64,000 bases of DNA from Mycolicibacterium anyangense (GTDB lineage: Bacteria; Actinomycetota; Actinomycetes; Mycobacteriales; Mycobacteriaceae): the NCBI RefSeq assembly GCF_010731855.1, contig NZ_AP022620.1, positions 5,270,001 through 5,334,000 on the forward strand, read 5' to 3'. Every line of letters begins with the position of its first letter. Within the stretch, counting starts at the first letter, position 1. Below are positions 37,386-45,986 of the stretch, piece by piece. The notes under the pieces are model-generated. The model ran no database searches. It was not told the origin of the DNA and saw only the letters and a program-made list of their open reading frames with translations. Both the position numbers and the translations under genes were made by a program.

Positions 37386-38899
37386 CCGGTGGCGTCCAAT
37401 CGTGACAGGCCGGACAGGTCGCGAACAACCTGGACCCGGGAGCAGTGTTCGGCGTACAGCGGCAGGTCGCACCGTCCCAACACCCAGGAGTACGACGGTT
37501 CGGGGGTCAGCCAGATCGTCTCGCGCACTCGCCGGGTCATCTCGCGGAAAGCGGTCACATTGGGGTCGTGGCCGTTGCCGCGCCCGTCGCCGAGAACCAA
37601 CAGGGTGGTGCGGCGATTGAGCGCGGTGCCGTACTCCTCGAGGAACGTGCCGAACACCGCCCCGTAGTCGGAATCCGCGTCGACGTCGAGCAGACCTCCG
37701 GCGGGCAGTCCCGTCACCAGGGCGCTCAGCGCCGCCTCGGCGTGCTGCTCGGCGAAGACGTCGGTGGTCTCGACGACATCGGCGACGAACGCCCAGCTGC
37801 GCACCTGGGACACCAGCGACTGCAAACCGTGGACGACCTGCAGGGTGAACCGGGACGTTGCTCGCACCGACAGTGAAACATCGACAAGGACAACCAGTTT
37901 CGGCCGATCATGGGGACGGGAGATGGTGACCGGGCGGAACGGGACTCCGTCGAAGGCCATGCTGGAGCGCATGGTGCGGCTGGCGTCCACCCGGCCGCGG
38001 GCGCTGACCCGGCGGCGCGCGTGCGGCGCCCCGTGCAGGGTGCGGGCCAATCGGCGCAACGACTCTTCCAGGTCGGCGCGCTGCTCCTCGCCGAACGGGG
38101 TGTGCACATCCGGTGTCGTGTGGCCGGGCGACTCGATCTTGCGGTCCTGGATCGCCAGCAGCGTCTGCAGGTGCTGGCGTAACCGTTCGGGAAGGCCGTC
38201 CAGCAGCGCACCCATCCGGCGGCGCAGCCGCGCCAGCTCGGCGGGGTCCAGGTCGTCGTCGGTACCCATCTCGTCGGCCAGCCAGTCCAGCAGCGCCAGC
38301 TCGTCGGCGATCGAGAGCATTGCGTCGATGGCGGGCCGGTCCCCGGTGAGCAGCTCGCCGGGTTGGGCGCCGCCGTGCAGTCGGGAGATCGCCAACTCGA
38401 CGCGGGCGGCCTCCCCGAGAACGGTGCCCTGCTCGGTGGACAGCACGATCTCGTCGGTCAGCGCCGCCAGGTCGATCTTGTTGGCTTCCTGGTGCAGGTT
38501 GTACTGCTGGGCCAGGTCCTCGGAGTCGAAGAACTCGCGGATGTCGGCGGGTTTGCCGTGGGAATGCCCCTGCTCGGGGGTACGGGACGGCTCGTCACCG
38601 AGGGTCACCTGGTCGGTTCCCCCGGTGTCGTCGAGGTCGTCGTGGGTGTGCCCGTGGCCTGCGTCGCCGTTGTCCAGCACCGGCCGGAGCCGGAAGAAGG
38701 CGTCGAAGATCCGGTCGAAAGTGGGCAGATCCCGGCGGTCTTTGACCATCGCGACGGCCAGCCCGTCATGCAGGAGATCGCGGTCGGCGAGTAGGCCGGG
38801 CAGGGCGGCAACCTGCATGGCGTCGAGTGTCTCGCTGACCGAGATGCGCAGGCCTGACAGCCGGCACAGCCGGACGAATCGGTGGAGGGCGCTGTGCAC
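37382..38899 (-). CDS. VWA-domain protein (CoxE-like), partner of MoxR ATPase
   Basis: 505 residues from GTG 38899. An N-terminal helical part (HSALHRFVRLCRLSGLRISVSETLDAMQ) is typical of CoxE-like proteins. A charged middle contains short His clusters (AGHGHTHDD, GHSHGK). The C-terminal VWA domain (about 310-490) has a complete metal-ion-dependent adhesion site start, DVSLSVR, and a later LVLGDGRGN. VWA proteins act with MoxR ATPases to insert metals or remodel dehydrogenase complexes. It lies 14 bp after the MoxR gene and couples to mftM. Confidence 0.86.
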   Translation of the reverse strand: MHSALHRFVRLCRLSGLRISVSETLDAMQVAALPGLLADRDLLHDGLAVAMVKDRRDLPTFDRIFDAFFRLRPVLDNGDAGHGHTHDDLDDTGGTDQVTLGDEPSRTPEQGHSHGKPADIREFFDSEDLAQQYNLHQEANKIDLAALTDEIVLSTEQGTVLGEAARVELAISRLHGGAQPGELLTGDRPAIDAMLSIADELALLDWLADEMGTDDDLDPAELARLRRRMGALLDGLPERLRQHLQTLLAIQDRKIESPGHTTPDVHTPFGEEQRADLEESLRRLARTLHGAPHARRRVSARGRVDASRTMRSSMAFDGVPFRPVTISRPHDRPKLVVLVDVSLSVRATSRFTLQVVHGLQSLVSQVRSWAFVADVVETTDVFAEQHAEAALSALVTGLPAGGLLDVDADSDYGAVFGTFLEEYGTALNRRTTLLVLGDGRGNGHDPNVTAFREMTRRVRETIWLTPEPSYSWVLGRCDLPLYAEHCSRVQVVRDLSGLSRLDATG

Positions 38900-38913
38900 T
38901 GTGATCCTGGGAT

Positions 38914-40212
38914 TCAGTCTCGTTGTCCGGCAGGGCGCTCCGGAGCTGATCGCCGGTTGCGGCCGAGTGCGGCGGAGAACGCGCGGCCGCCCTGGCCGGC
39001 GCCCACGCTGGGGCGACGTGGCGGTTCGGTCACCGGGCCGGCCGGGGTGGTCCCGCCGTAGTACGCCTTGTCATGGCGACCGGGACGGTCCATCGCTGCC
39101 CTGGCGGCACGGCCGTCGACATCGTGGTCATCGGCATGCGAGTGATCGTGGTGGCCATGATCGTGCGAGTGCGGATGCCCGTGCGAGTGGGAGTGACCGT
39201 GGCCGTGGGAGTGCAGCTCGTGGGGCACCACCGCGTTCGGGTCGATGAAGCTCGGCAGCACCTCCATGGCTCGCTCGAGATCGCGTTGATACTTCAGCAC
39301 CACGTTGGCGGTGTCGGATAGCACTGCCGCAGTGAGCTCCTCGGCGCCGAGCACAGCCAATGTCCTTGCCCAGTCCACGGTCTCGGAGATGCTCGGCGAC
39401 TTGCGCAGGTCGAGATCGCGAAGCTGGCGGACGATGTCGACCAATTGGCGGGCCAGCGACTCCGGTAGCCCGGTGTCCTTGGACGCCACGATGGCCAGTT
39501 CACGCTCGGGGTCGGGATAGTCCAGGAACAGATGCAGGCAACGCCGTTTGAGGGCGGCGGAGAGGTCTCGGGTGGTGTTGGACGTCAGGATGACGTAGGG
39601 CTGGTGCACCGCCCGGAAGGTGCCGAGCTCGGGTACCGAGACCTGGAACTCCGCCAGCAGTTCCAGGAGCACCGCCTCCAAAGCCTCGTCGGCGCGGTCG
39701 ATCTCGTCGATGAGCAGGACGACGGGCTCGGGGGAGCGGACGGCCTCCAACAGCGGCCTGGGCGCCAGGAACGTCTCGGAGAAGAAGACGCTGTCCTCAT
39801 CGCCGATCCGGGCGACCGCCTCGGAGATGGTCGCCGCGTCGGCGATCACGTCGCCGATCTTGTCCCGCAGCAGTTGGGTGTAGAGCAGCTGCTTGCCGTA
39901 GTCCCACTCGTAGAGGGCTTTGGTCTCGTCCTGGCCCTCATAGCACTGCAGACGGAGTAGCCGCCGGCCGGTCACCTCGGCCAGGGTGGCCGCAAGCTGG
40001 GTCTTGCCCACCCCGGCCGGGCCCTCCAGCAGCACCGGCTTGCCGAGCCGGCTCTGCAGGAAGACGGTGGTGGCCAGACGTGAGTCGGCCAGATAGCCGG
40101 CCGCGGCGAAGCGGTCGGCGACATCGGCCACATCAGCGAATTCCGCAGCCCCGGTGGGCTGGGTGCGGGCGTCATGGCCTGCTGGACCAGTTCCGCCGGG
40201 GACTGCGTTCAT
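38914..40212 (-). CDS. MoxR-family AAA+ ATPase with histidine-rich tail
   Basis: About 432 residues. AAA+ core: Walker A LEGPAGVGKTQLA, Walker B VVLLIDEIDRAD, sensor 1 VILTSNTTRDLS and an arginine in LKRRCLHLFLDYPDPERE. Between 332 and 365 sixteen of 34 residues are histidine (HGHSHSHGHPHSHDHGHHDH region, DNA 39121-39222), a metal-storage or delivery type stretch not found in ordinary MoxR. The stretch and the adjacent VWA and mno genes suggest a metallochaperone for the methanol dehydrogenase. GTG 40215 directly before the ATG is an alternative start; AAAGGAG fits both. Confidence 0.88.
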   Translation of the reverse strand: MNAVPGGTGPAGHDARTQPTGAAEFADVADVADRFAAAGYLADSRLATTVFLQSRLGKPVLLEGPAGVGKTQLAATLAEVTGRRLLRLQCYEGQDETKALYEWDYGKQLLYTQLLRDKIGDVIADAATISEAVARIGDEDSVFFSETFLAPRPLLEAVRSPEPVVLLIDEIDRADEALEAVLLELLAEFQVSVPELGTFRAVHQPYVILTSNTTRDLSAALKRRCLHLFLDYPDPERELAIVASKDTGLPESLARQLVDIVRQLRDLDLRKSPSISETVDWARTLAVLGAEELTAAVLSDTANVVLKYQRDLERAMEVLPSFIDPNAVVPHELHSHGHGHSHSHGHPHSHDHGHHDHSHADDHDVDGRAARAAMDRPGRHDKAYYGGTTPAGPVTEPPRRPSVGAGQGGRAFSAALGRNRRSAPERPAGQRD

Positions 40213-40242
40213 CACGTGAAACTCCTTTGTTCGCTGTGACGT

Positions 40243-41535
40243 TCAGCTGATCAGGTCGTCGAGGTCGCCCACCATGCAGTGTTCGACGACCGGCCGGACG
40301 GTCTCGAACGTGCACTCCTTGGCATTGCCCGGGGTGCAGGCGTCGCCGAGCACATGGTTGGTGATGCGGTCGACATCCGTGGCGTCGCCGGCGATCACCG
40401 GGGAGTTCTCGTAGTACTTGGTGGGCCCGCTGCCGAGCCGGTTCTTCGAGTAGGAGTCCTTGGTGACATCGACGAAACGCTCCGGGATGCCCACGTCGCG
40501 CAGCAACCGGATGGCGGCGGCCAGTGCGGCGTCGGCGGCCTGCACATCGGTCATGCCGTGGGTGTCGACCCCCATCACCTGGGCGATCTCGGCGAATCGC
40601 TTGTAGGCGACGGGCATGTTGAACGCCCATACCCGCGGCAGCGCGATCGCGTTGTTCAGCCCGTGATGGGTGTCGTAGAACGCGCTGACGGCGTGTGAGA
40701 TCGAGTGGATGATTCCCAGGCCGCCGGAGTTGAAGGCCTGCGCCGCAATGTATTGCGCGTACATCATGCCTTCACGGCCGGACAGCTCCTGCGGATTCCA
40801 CACCGCGGTGCGCAGGTTCTCGGCGGTGAGCTTGATCGCGTAGAGCGCATTGCCCAGCGAGGGCGCGAAATTGAGCCGCGAGACGTAGGGCTCGCTGGCG
40901 TGGGCCAGCACGTCGAAGCCGCACTGGGCGGTGTAGTCGATCGGGCATTCGTAGTACAGCACCGGGTCGTCGATGGCCAGCGTCGCCACACTGGCGTCGT
41001 CGAAGGCCACGTACTTGTGCGGGTTGTCCGGATCGGTGGTCGTGTCGGTGATGACGTAGGCCCACGAGGTCTCGGATCCCGTTCCGGCCGTAGTGGATAC
41101 GGCGATATGTGGGGGATTCTTGGGGTTCTCGCTCTTGTTGAAACCCTCGAACTCGTTGACGTTGCGCCCGTCGTGGGCAACGCTGATCCGCGCGCCCTTA
41201 CAGGCATCGTGCGAGGACCCGCCGCCGATGGACAGGAACGAATCGCACTTGTTCTGCTGGTAGAGCGCCACGGCATCCATGACGTTGTAGTCCTTGGGAT
41301 TGGACTCGACCTGGTCATAGATGACCACTTCCAGGCCGTGGTATTTCATCGACTCAGCGATCTTGTGCACGATGTCGGTGCCACGCAGACCGCTGGTCAT
41401 GATCAAGGTCTTCTTGAAGCCCAGCTTGATCGCCTCCGGACCGATCATCTCGTGCGCCCCAGGGCCCATCATGGCCCGGGGGAAGGGATGGAACTCCTTG
41501 ATGGGGAAGGGCTTGAGAAGTTCTTCGACCTGCAT
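40243..41535 (-). CDS. mno: NDMA-dependent methanol dehydrogenase
   Basis: 430-residue iron-ADH-fold enzyme that oxidises methanol and other small primary alcohols or diols with tightly bound NAD(P); turnover in mycobacteria needs mycofactocin, replaced in vitro by NDMA. Visible: QVEELLKPFPIKEFHPFPRAMMGPG opening, GGGSSHDACKGAR, AGTGSETSWAYVITD, and ligands in CGFDVLAHASE, SISHAVSAFYDTHHGLNN. It matches the length and landmarks of Mno/Mdo from Amycolatopsis and Mycobacterium. First gene of the minus-strand run mno, moxR, VWA, mftM. Also called mdo. Confidence 0.92.
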   Translation of the reverse strand: MQVEELLKPFPIKEFHPFPRAMMGPGAHEMIGPEAIKLGFKKTLIMTSGLRGTDIVHKIAESMKYHGLEVVIYDQVESNPKDYNVMDAVALYQQNKCDSFLSIGGGSSHDACKGARISVAHDGRNVNEFEGFNKSENPKNPPHIAVSTTAGTGSETSWAYVITDTTTDPDNPHKYVAFDDASVATLAIDDPVLYYECPIDYTAQCGFDVLAHASEPYVSRLNFAPSLGNALYAIKLTAENLRTAVWNPQELSGREGMMYAQYIAAQAFNSGGLGIIHSISHAVSAFYDTHHGLNNAIALPRVWAFNMPVAYKRFAEIAQVMGVDTHGMTDVQAADAALAAAIRLLRDVGIPERFVDVTKDSYSKNRLGSGPTKYYENSPVIAGDATDVDRITNHVLGDACTPGNAKECTFETVRPVVEHCMVGDLDDLIS

Positions 41536-41801
41536 TGGTCGTTCCTCTCCGTTGGGGGCCTGGTAGCCCGGGGTGTGTCGGTGGCGAACCTGCCACGTTG
41601 CGCCGCCGGCCGGAACGGGTCAGGCCCAACCCCCGACCCGGGCTGAACGTAGAGGCCGGTGGGACCTACCCATGTGGACAGGGTGACGGTGGCTGTGCGG
41701 CCAGTGGTGCAGGTCAGCGCCTCGTGGTGATCTGGAGGCGCCCTATCCAGGCGCCCTGTCCCAGCACCCGGCCGCGAGAGCGGAGAACAAGAGGAGCCAC
41801 G
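41536..41801. promoter_or_regulatory. Divergent control region of mno and the MftD-like gene
   Basis: 266 bp between two divergent starts. It contains a tandem 13-bp near-repeat, GGCGCCCTATCCA (41737-41749) and GGCGCCCTGTCCC (41750-41762), about 40 bp before the MftD-like ATG. No clear -35/-10 pair is visible in either direction. MnoR is the best guess for a binding protein. Confidence 0.4.
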
Positions 41802-42992
41802 ATGGCCGACGAATGGTTCGAGACGGTGGCCGCCGCCCAGGCGCTGGCCCGCAAGCGGCTGCCCAAGCCGGTGTACATGGCGTTGGTGGCCGGCTCGGAG
41901 GCCGGTGTCACGGTCGAGGACAACATCGCCGCATTCACCGAACTGGGATTCGCCCCCCACATCGCCGCCGGCGTGGCGAACCGCGATCTCTCGACGAGCT
42001 TCATGGGACAGGAACTCGCACTGCCGGTGGTGATTTCGCCGACCGGTGTCCAGGGCGTCGACCCCGAGGGTGAGGTCGCAGTGGCCCGGGCGGCAGCGGC
42101 GCGGGGCACCGCGATGGGGCTGTCCTCGTTCGCGAGCAAGTCGGTCGACGAGGTGGTGGCGGCCAATCCCAAGACCTTCTTCCAGGTCTATTGGTGCGGT
42201 TCGCGAGACGACATCCTGCTGCGGTTGGACAGGGCCAGAGCGGCCGGGGCGGTCGGCCTGATTCTGACGCTGGACTGGTCGTTCTCGCACGGCCGGGACT
42301 GGGGCAGCCCGCAGATCCCCGAACAGATGAACCTTCGGGCCGTGCTCAAGTACGCGCCCTCGGCGGTCGTGAAACCCCGATGGCTGAGTCGTTGGGCCAA
42401 GACATTGCGGCCGCCGAGCCTGGAGGCCCCGAACATGAGCCAGCCCGGCGAGGCCCCGCCGACCTTCTTCGGCGCCTACGGTCAGTGGTTGATGACACCG
42501 CCGCCCACGTGGGAGGACGTTGCCTGGCTGCGGTCACAGTGGGACGGCCCATTCCTGCTCAAAGGGGTGATGCGGGTCGACGACGCGCGCCGGGCGGTCG
42601 ACGCCGGCGTGACGGCGATCTCGGTGAGCAATCACGGCGGCAACAACCTGGACAGCACACCGGCATCGGTGCGCGCACTGCCGGCGATCGCCGATGCGGT
42701 GGGTGACTCGATCGAGATCGCACTCGACGGCGGCATCCGGCGCGGCAGCGATGTCGTCAAGGCCCTGGCGCTGGGAGCCGACGTGGTCCTCATCGGCCGG
42801 GCCTACCTGTGGGGCCTGGCCGCCAACGGGCAGGCCGGCGTCGAGAACGTCCTGGACATCATTCGTGGGGGTATCGACTCCGCGCTGCTGGGACTGGGCC
42901 GGGGCAGCGTGCGGGAGCTGGTCCGCGAGGACGTCCTGATCCCCGAGGGCTTCGGGCGCGCGCTGGGTGTCGGCTCGACCGTCCCGGTGTGA
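41802..42992 (+). CDS. MftD-type FMN-dependent alpha-hydroxy-acid dehydrogenase family protein
   Basis: 396 residues. FMN-binding TIM barrel of the glycolate/lactate oxidase fold. The start MADEWFETVAAAQALARKRLPK and the stretches ELGFAPHIAAG, PVVISPTGVQGVDPEGEVAVARAAA, DWSFSHGRDWGSPQIPEQMNL and VSNHGGNNLDSTPASVRALP (substrate-binding His) follow M. tuberculosis MftD (Rv0694, lldD1) almost along the entire length, as recalled. MftD oxidatively deaminates the AHDP intermediate to the redox-active pyrrolidinedione. GAGGAG precedes ATG 41802. This is a probable second MftD, outside any mft core operon in the window. Confidence 0.85.
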   Translation: MADEWFETVAAAQALARKRLPKPVYMALVAGSEAGVTVEDNIAAFTELGFAPHIAAGVANRDLSTSFMGQELALPVVISPTGVQGVDPEGEVAVARAAAARGTAMGLSSFASKSVDEVVAANPKTFFQVYWCGSRDDILLRLDRARAAGAVGLILTLDWSFSHGRDWGSPQIPEQMNLRAVLKYAPSAVVKPRWLSRWAKTLRPPSLEAPNMSQPGEAPPTFFGAYGQWLMTPPPTWEDVAWLRSQWDGPFLLKGVMRVDDARRAVDAGVTAISVSNHGGNNLDSTPASVRALPAIADAVGDSIEIALDGGIRRGSDVVKALALGADVVLIGRAYLWGLAANGQAGVENVLDIIRGGIDSALLGLGRGSVRELVREDVLIPEGFGRALGVGSTVPV

Positions 42993-43068
42993 GGTTGCCG
43001 CTAAAGGCCCTGCTCGGCAAGGTCCAAAGACTCTTCACCACAGCTGCTTTCAGGATTGGAATGAAACA

Positions 43069-44130
43069 ATGACCCAGACCGTCGACTCGTTCGTCGCATC
43101 AGAGACCACCGACACCATGCAGGCCGCCGTCGTCACCGCATTCGGCGCACCGCTGGCCGTCGGTGAGGTGGAAATCCCGTCCCCGGGGCCCGGGGAGGTG
43201 CTGGTCAAGCTGGAGACCTCCGGCGTGTGCCACACCGATCTGCACGCCGCACACGGAGATTGGCCGGTCAAGCCGACGCCGCCGTTCATCCCCGGCCATG
43301 AGGGATACGGCACCGTGGTCGCCCTCGGACCCGGCGTCACCGACCTCGAAGTGGGTGACAAGGTCGGCAACGCCTGGTTGTGGTCGGCGTGCGGACGCTG
43401 CGAGTACTGCCGTACCGGCTGGGAGACGCTGTGCGAAAGCCAGCGCAACGGCGGCTACAGCGTCAACGGCAGCTTCGGCAGCTACATGCTGGTCGACTCC
43501 GCCTACGCCGCACGCATCCCCGACAATATCGATCCGTTGGAGGTCGCGCCCATTCTGTGCGCAGGCGTAACGGTGTACAAGGGCCTCAAGGTCACCGATA
43601 CCCGGCCCGGCCAGTGGGTGGCGATCTCCGGCATCGGCGGGCTGGGCCACATCGCGGTGCAGTACGCCCGCGCGATGGGTCTGCGGGTGGTTGCCGTGGA
43701 CATCGACGACGCCAAACTCGCTCTGGCCGAACGCCTCGGCGCGGAGGTGGCCGTCAACGCCAAGACCTCCGACGTTGTCGCCGAGGTGCAGAAGGCCACC
43801 GGTGGGGTGCACGGTGTGCTCGTCACCGCGGTGCATCCGCAGGCGTTCGGGCAGGCGATCGGGCTGACCCGCCGTGGCGGCACCATCGTGTTCAACGGCC
43901 TTCCGCCCGGTGACTTCCCGGCGCCCATCTTCGATATCGTGTTGAAAGGCTTGACCATTCGCGGCTCCATCGTCGGAACCCGCCAGGATATGGCCGAGGC
44001 GCTGGACTTCTATGCCCGCGGCCTGATCCACCCGACGGTGGAGTCCGCCCGGCTGGAGGACATCAACGAGGTGTTCGGTCGGATGGAACGCGGCCAGATC
44101 GACGGCCGCATCGTCATCGACTATCGCTGA
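43069..44130 (+). CDS. Zinc-dependent alcohol dehydrogenase (AdhP-type)
   Basis: 353-residue medium-chain dehydrogenase. Catalytic zinc: Cys in SGVCHTDLHA, His in GHEGYGTV and a later Cys (ILCAGVTVYKG). Structural zinc: CGRCEYCRTGWETLC. Cofactor site: GIGGLGHIAVQYARAMG with an acidic residue after the next strand (AVDIDDAK), so NAD is expected. AdhP-type enzymes oxidise ethanol and propanol. ATG 43069 is used; the frame extends upstream into the MftD-like gene, but no better start is there. It lies 76 bp after that gene, perhaps on the same transcript, and ends in a hairpin. Confidence 0.92.
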   Translation: MTQTVDSFVASETTDTMQAAVVTAFGAPLAVGEVEIPSPGPGEVLVKLETSGVCHTDLHAAHGDWPVKPTPPFIPGHEGYGTVVALGPGVTDLEVGDKVGNAWLWSACGRCEYCRTGWETLCESQRNGGYSVNGSFGSYMLVDSAYAARIPDNIDPLEVAPILCAGVTVYKGLKVTDTRPGQWVAISGIGGLGHIAVQYARAMGLRVVAVDIDDAKLALAERLGAEVAVNAKTSDVVAEVQKATGGVHGVLVTAVHPQAFGQAIGLTRRGGTIVFNGLPPGDFPAPIFDIVLKGLTIRGSIVGTRQDMAEALDFYARGLIHPTVESARLEDINEVFGRMERGQIDGRIVIDYR

Positions 44131-44158
44131 TTCCCAGTTGTTCCCGCATTGATTGAGA

Positions 44159-44197
44159 AGCCACGCACACAACGTGCGAGAAGCGGTGTGCGTGGCT
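44159..44197. terminator. Bidirectional hairpin between alcohol dehydrogenase and GH3 genes
   Basis: AGCCACGCACAC (44159-44170) pairs exactly with GTGTGCGTGGCT (44186-44197), loop of 15. Lies between convergent stop codons at 44130 and 44204. Confidence 0.7.
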
Positions 44198-44203
44198 CCT
44201 CAG

Positions 44204-45949
44204 TCAACGCCGATAGCGCATGCCGTGCCCGAATCCGAACAGCGGATCTGCGGTATCGAAGGCGACGTCGGTGCGGCTGGCCGCCACCGCGGCATCCGAG
44301 CGGGGCAGGTCGAACGGCAGCGAGCCCAGGGGGGCGGCCTGGCCGAACAGCACGTCGAGCAGGGCAGGCTCGCTCACCCCGAAGTTCACCACGATCGCGG
44401 CGGCAGCGTCCACCACCGGGGTGAGCACCGCCGGCCGGTCGAGGTAGATGTCGAGCACGGTGGGAACCTGCTCGCACACTTCGAGAACACGGCGCACCTC
44501 GTCGGCGCCGAATTCCAGCGAGCCGTGGTGGAACAACGCCGCCATCCCTTCCTGGCGTGGCTCGAACGGAGCCTTCAGTCGCAGCACCGCCACATCGGCG
44601 TGCGCAGCACAGTCCACCTTCTCGCCGTAGCCCTGCAGTGACGAAAACTCCGGTGCGAACACCTTCGCCCCGCGCGTCAACGGCAGCACGGCCGAGTTGG
44701 TCAGCAAGGTCACCGAGTCGCGCTGCGCGCGCAGCCCCGCCTCACGAAAATCACTGCGCCCCAGAGTGACAGCGGCCGAATCCTCATCGACGAACGGATG
44801 GTCGAACAGGCCGAGCTCGAACTTCACCCGCAGCACCCGGCGCGCCGACTCATCGATCCGCGACTCGCTGATCCGGCCGGCCCGGACCGCCGAGAGCAGC
44901 ACCTCGGTGCAGTCCTCCCCGCCGAACTGATCGACACCTGCCTGCAGGACCCGGACCACGCGCTCGGGCGGGCTCAGATGCTCCACCCCCCAGGCTCGCG
45001 CCACGCCGAGGTCGCCGAGTTCGGGATGATCGGTGATCAAGCCCCAGTCGGTGCAGACGATTCCGTCGAAGCCGAGCTCGTCGCGCAGGATGCCGGTGAT
45101 CACCGACTTGTTGAACCCGAATCCCACCTCGTCCCAGGTAGTCCCGACCGGCATGCCGTAATACGGCATCACCTCCGCGGCGCCGGCGTCGAGTGCGGCG
45201 CGAAACGGTCGCAGATGGTAGTCGGCGTTGCCGCCGGGGTAGATCTGCTCACGCCCCCACGCGAAGTGCGGGTCGTTGCCGTCCTTCTGCGGTCCGCCGC
45301 CGGGGAAGTGCTTGATCATCGCAGCGACCGACCCGGCGCCCAGGCAATCCCCCTGCAGCCCAAGGACATACGCCACACCGAGCCGGCAGGACAGGTCCGC
45401 GTCCTCGCCGAAGGTGGTGTTGATCCGGGCCCAGCGCGGCTCGGTCGCCAGATCCAGCTGAGGATGCAGGGCCACCCTGATCCCGGCTGCGACATACTCC
45501 TGGCGGACGATATCGGCGAACTCTCGCACCCGGTCCGCGGCGGCGATCGCCGCCAGTCCGAGCGTCTCCGGCCACTGCGAGAACGGGCCTGCCATCATCT
45601 GGGTCAACGGGTTGTCGCCGAAATGATGACGTGGGTCGGTCGAGAACGTGACCGGGATGCCGAGCGGGCGGTCGAGGGCGGCGCGTTGAACACTGTTGTG
45701 CCACTGAGCAAATGCACGGCCGTCGGCTAGTGATCCCAGGATGTTGAAATGGTTCACACCTCGGTCGAGCAGTGAGCGCAGGGTTCGCCGCCCGAAGAGG
45801 TCCACCACCTCGTCGACGTCGACCGGTACCGCCATCGTGTGAAACAGCAGACCCACCTTGTCGGTCAAGGACAGCCGGGCCAGCAGATCCTCGACCCGCT
45901 GCTCCGTGGACAGGGCGGCGTCCCGGTACGGGTGAGTCGGATCGGACAT
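44204..45949 (-). CDS. Cytoplasmic glycoside hydrolase family 3 beta-glucosidase-like protein
   Basis: 581 residues with no signal peptide (MSDPTHPYRDAALSTEQRVEDLL). N-terminal barrel: STDPRHHFGDN, KHFPGGGPQKDGNDPHFAWG, and the nucleophile Asp in FDGIVCTDWGLITDH. The C-terminal sandwich (from about 410) has SVTLLTNSAVLPL and ends in GSLPFDLPRSD and FGFGHGMRYR, the usual GH3 close. Substrates are beta-linked glucosides. A cytoplasmic GH3 next to MftF/MftM genes could act on the beta-1,4-glucose chain of mycofactocin; that is inference. It faces the thioesterase gene divergently, 37 bp apart. Confidence 0.88.
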   Translation of the reverse strand: MSDPTHPYRDAALSTEQRVEDLLARLSLTDKVGLLFHTMAVPVDVDEVVDLFGRRTLRSLLDRGVNHFNILGSLADGRAFAQWHNSVQRAALDRPLGIPVTFSTDPRHHFGDNPLTQMMAGPFSQWPETLGLAAIAAADRVREFADIVRQEYVAAGIRVALHPQLDLATEPRWARINTTFGEDADLSCRLGVAYVLGLQGDCLGAGSVAAMIKHFPGGGPQKDGNDPHFAWGREQIYPGGNADYHLRPFRAALDAGAAEVMPYYGMPVGTTWDEVGFGFNKSVITGILRDELGFDGIVCTDWGLITDHPELGDLGVARAWGVEHLSPPERVVRVLQAGVDQFGGEDCTEVLLSAVRAGRISESRIDESARRVLRVKFELGLFDHPFVDEDSAAVTLGRSDFREAGLRAQRDSVTLLTNSAVLPLTRGAKVFAPEFSSLQGYGEKVDCAAHADVAVLRLKAPFEPRQEGMAALFHHGSLEFGADEVRRVLEVCEQVPTVLDIYLDRPAVLTPVVDAAAAIVVNFGVSEPALLDVLFGQAAPLGSLPFDLPRSDAAVAASRTDVAFDTADPLFGFGHGMRYRR

Positions 45950-45986
45950 CGGCGTTCCCTTCCGTCATCTGCCAGGATGCCAGTTG

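Noticed and set aside
40243..41535. mno as a plain iron-containing alcohol dehydrogenase of fermentative type
   Set aside because: Length, N-terminal segment and the HHG metal loop fit the NDMA-dependent methanol dehydrogenase group, and its neighbours support this.
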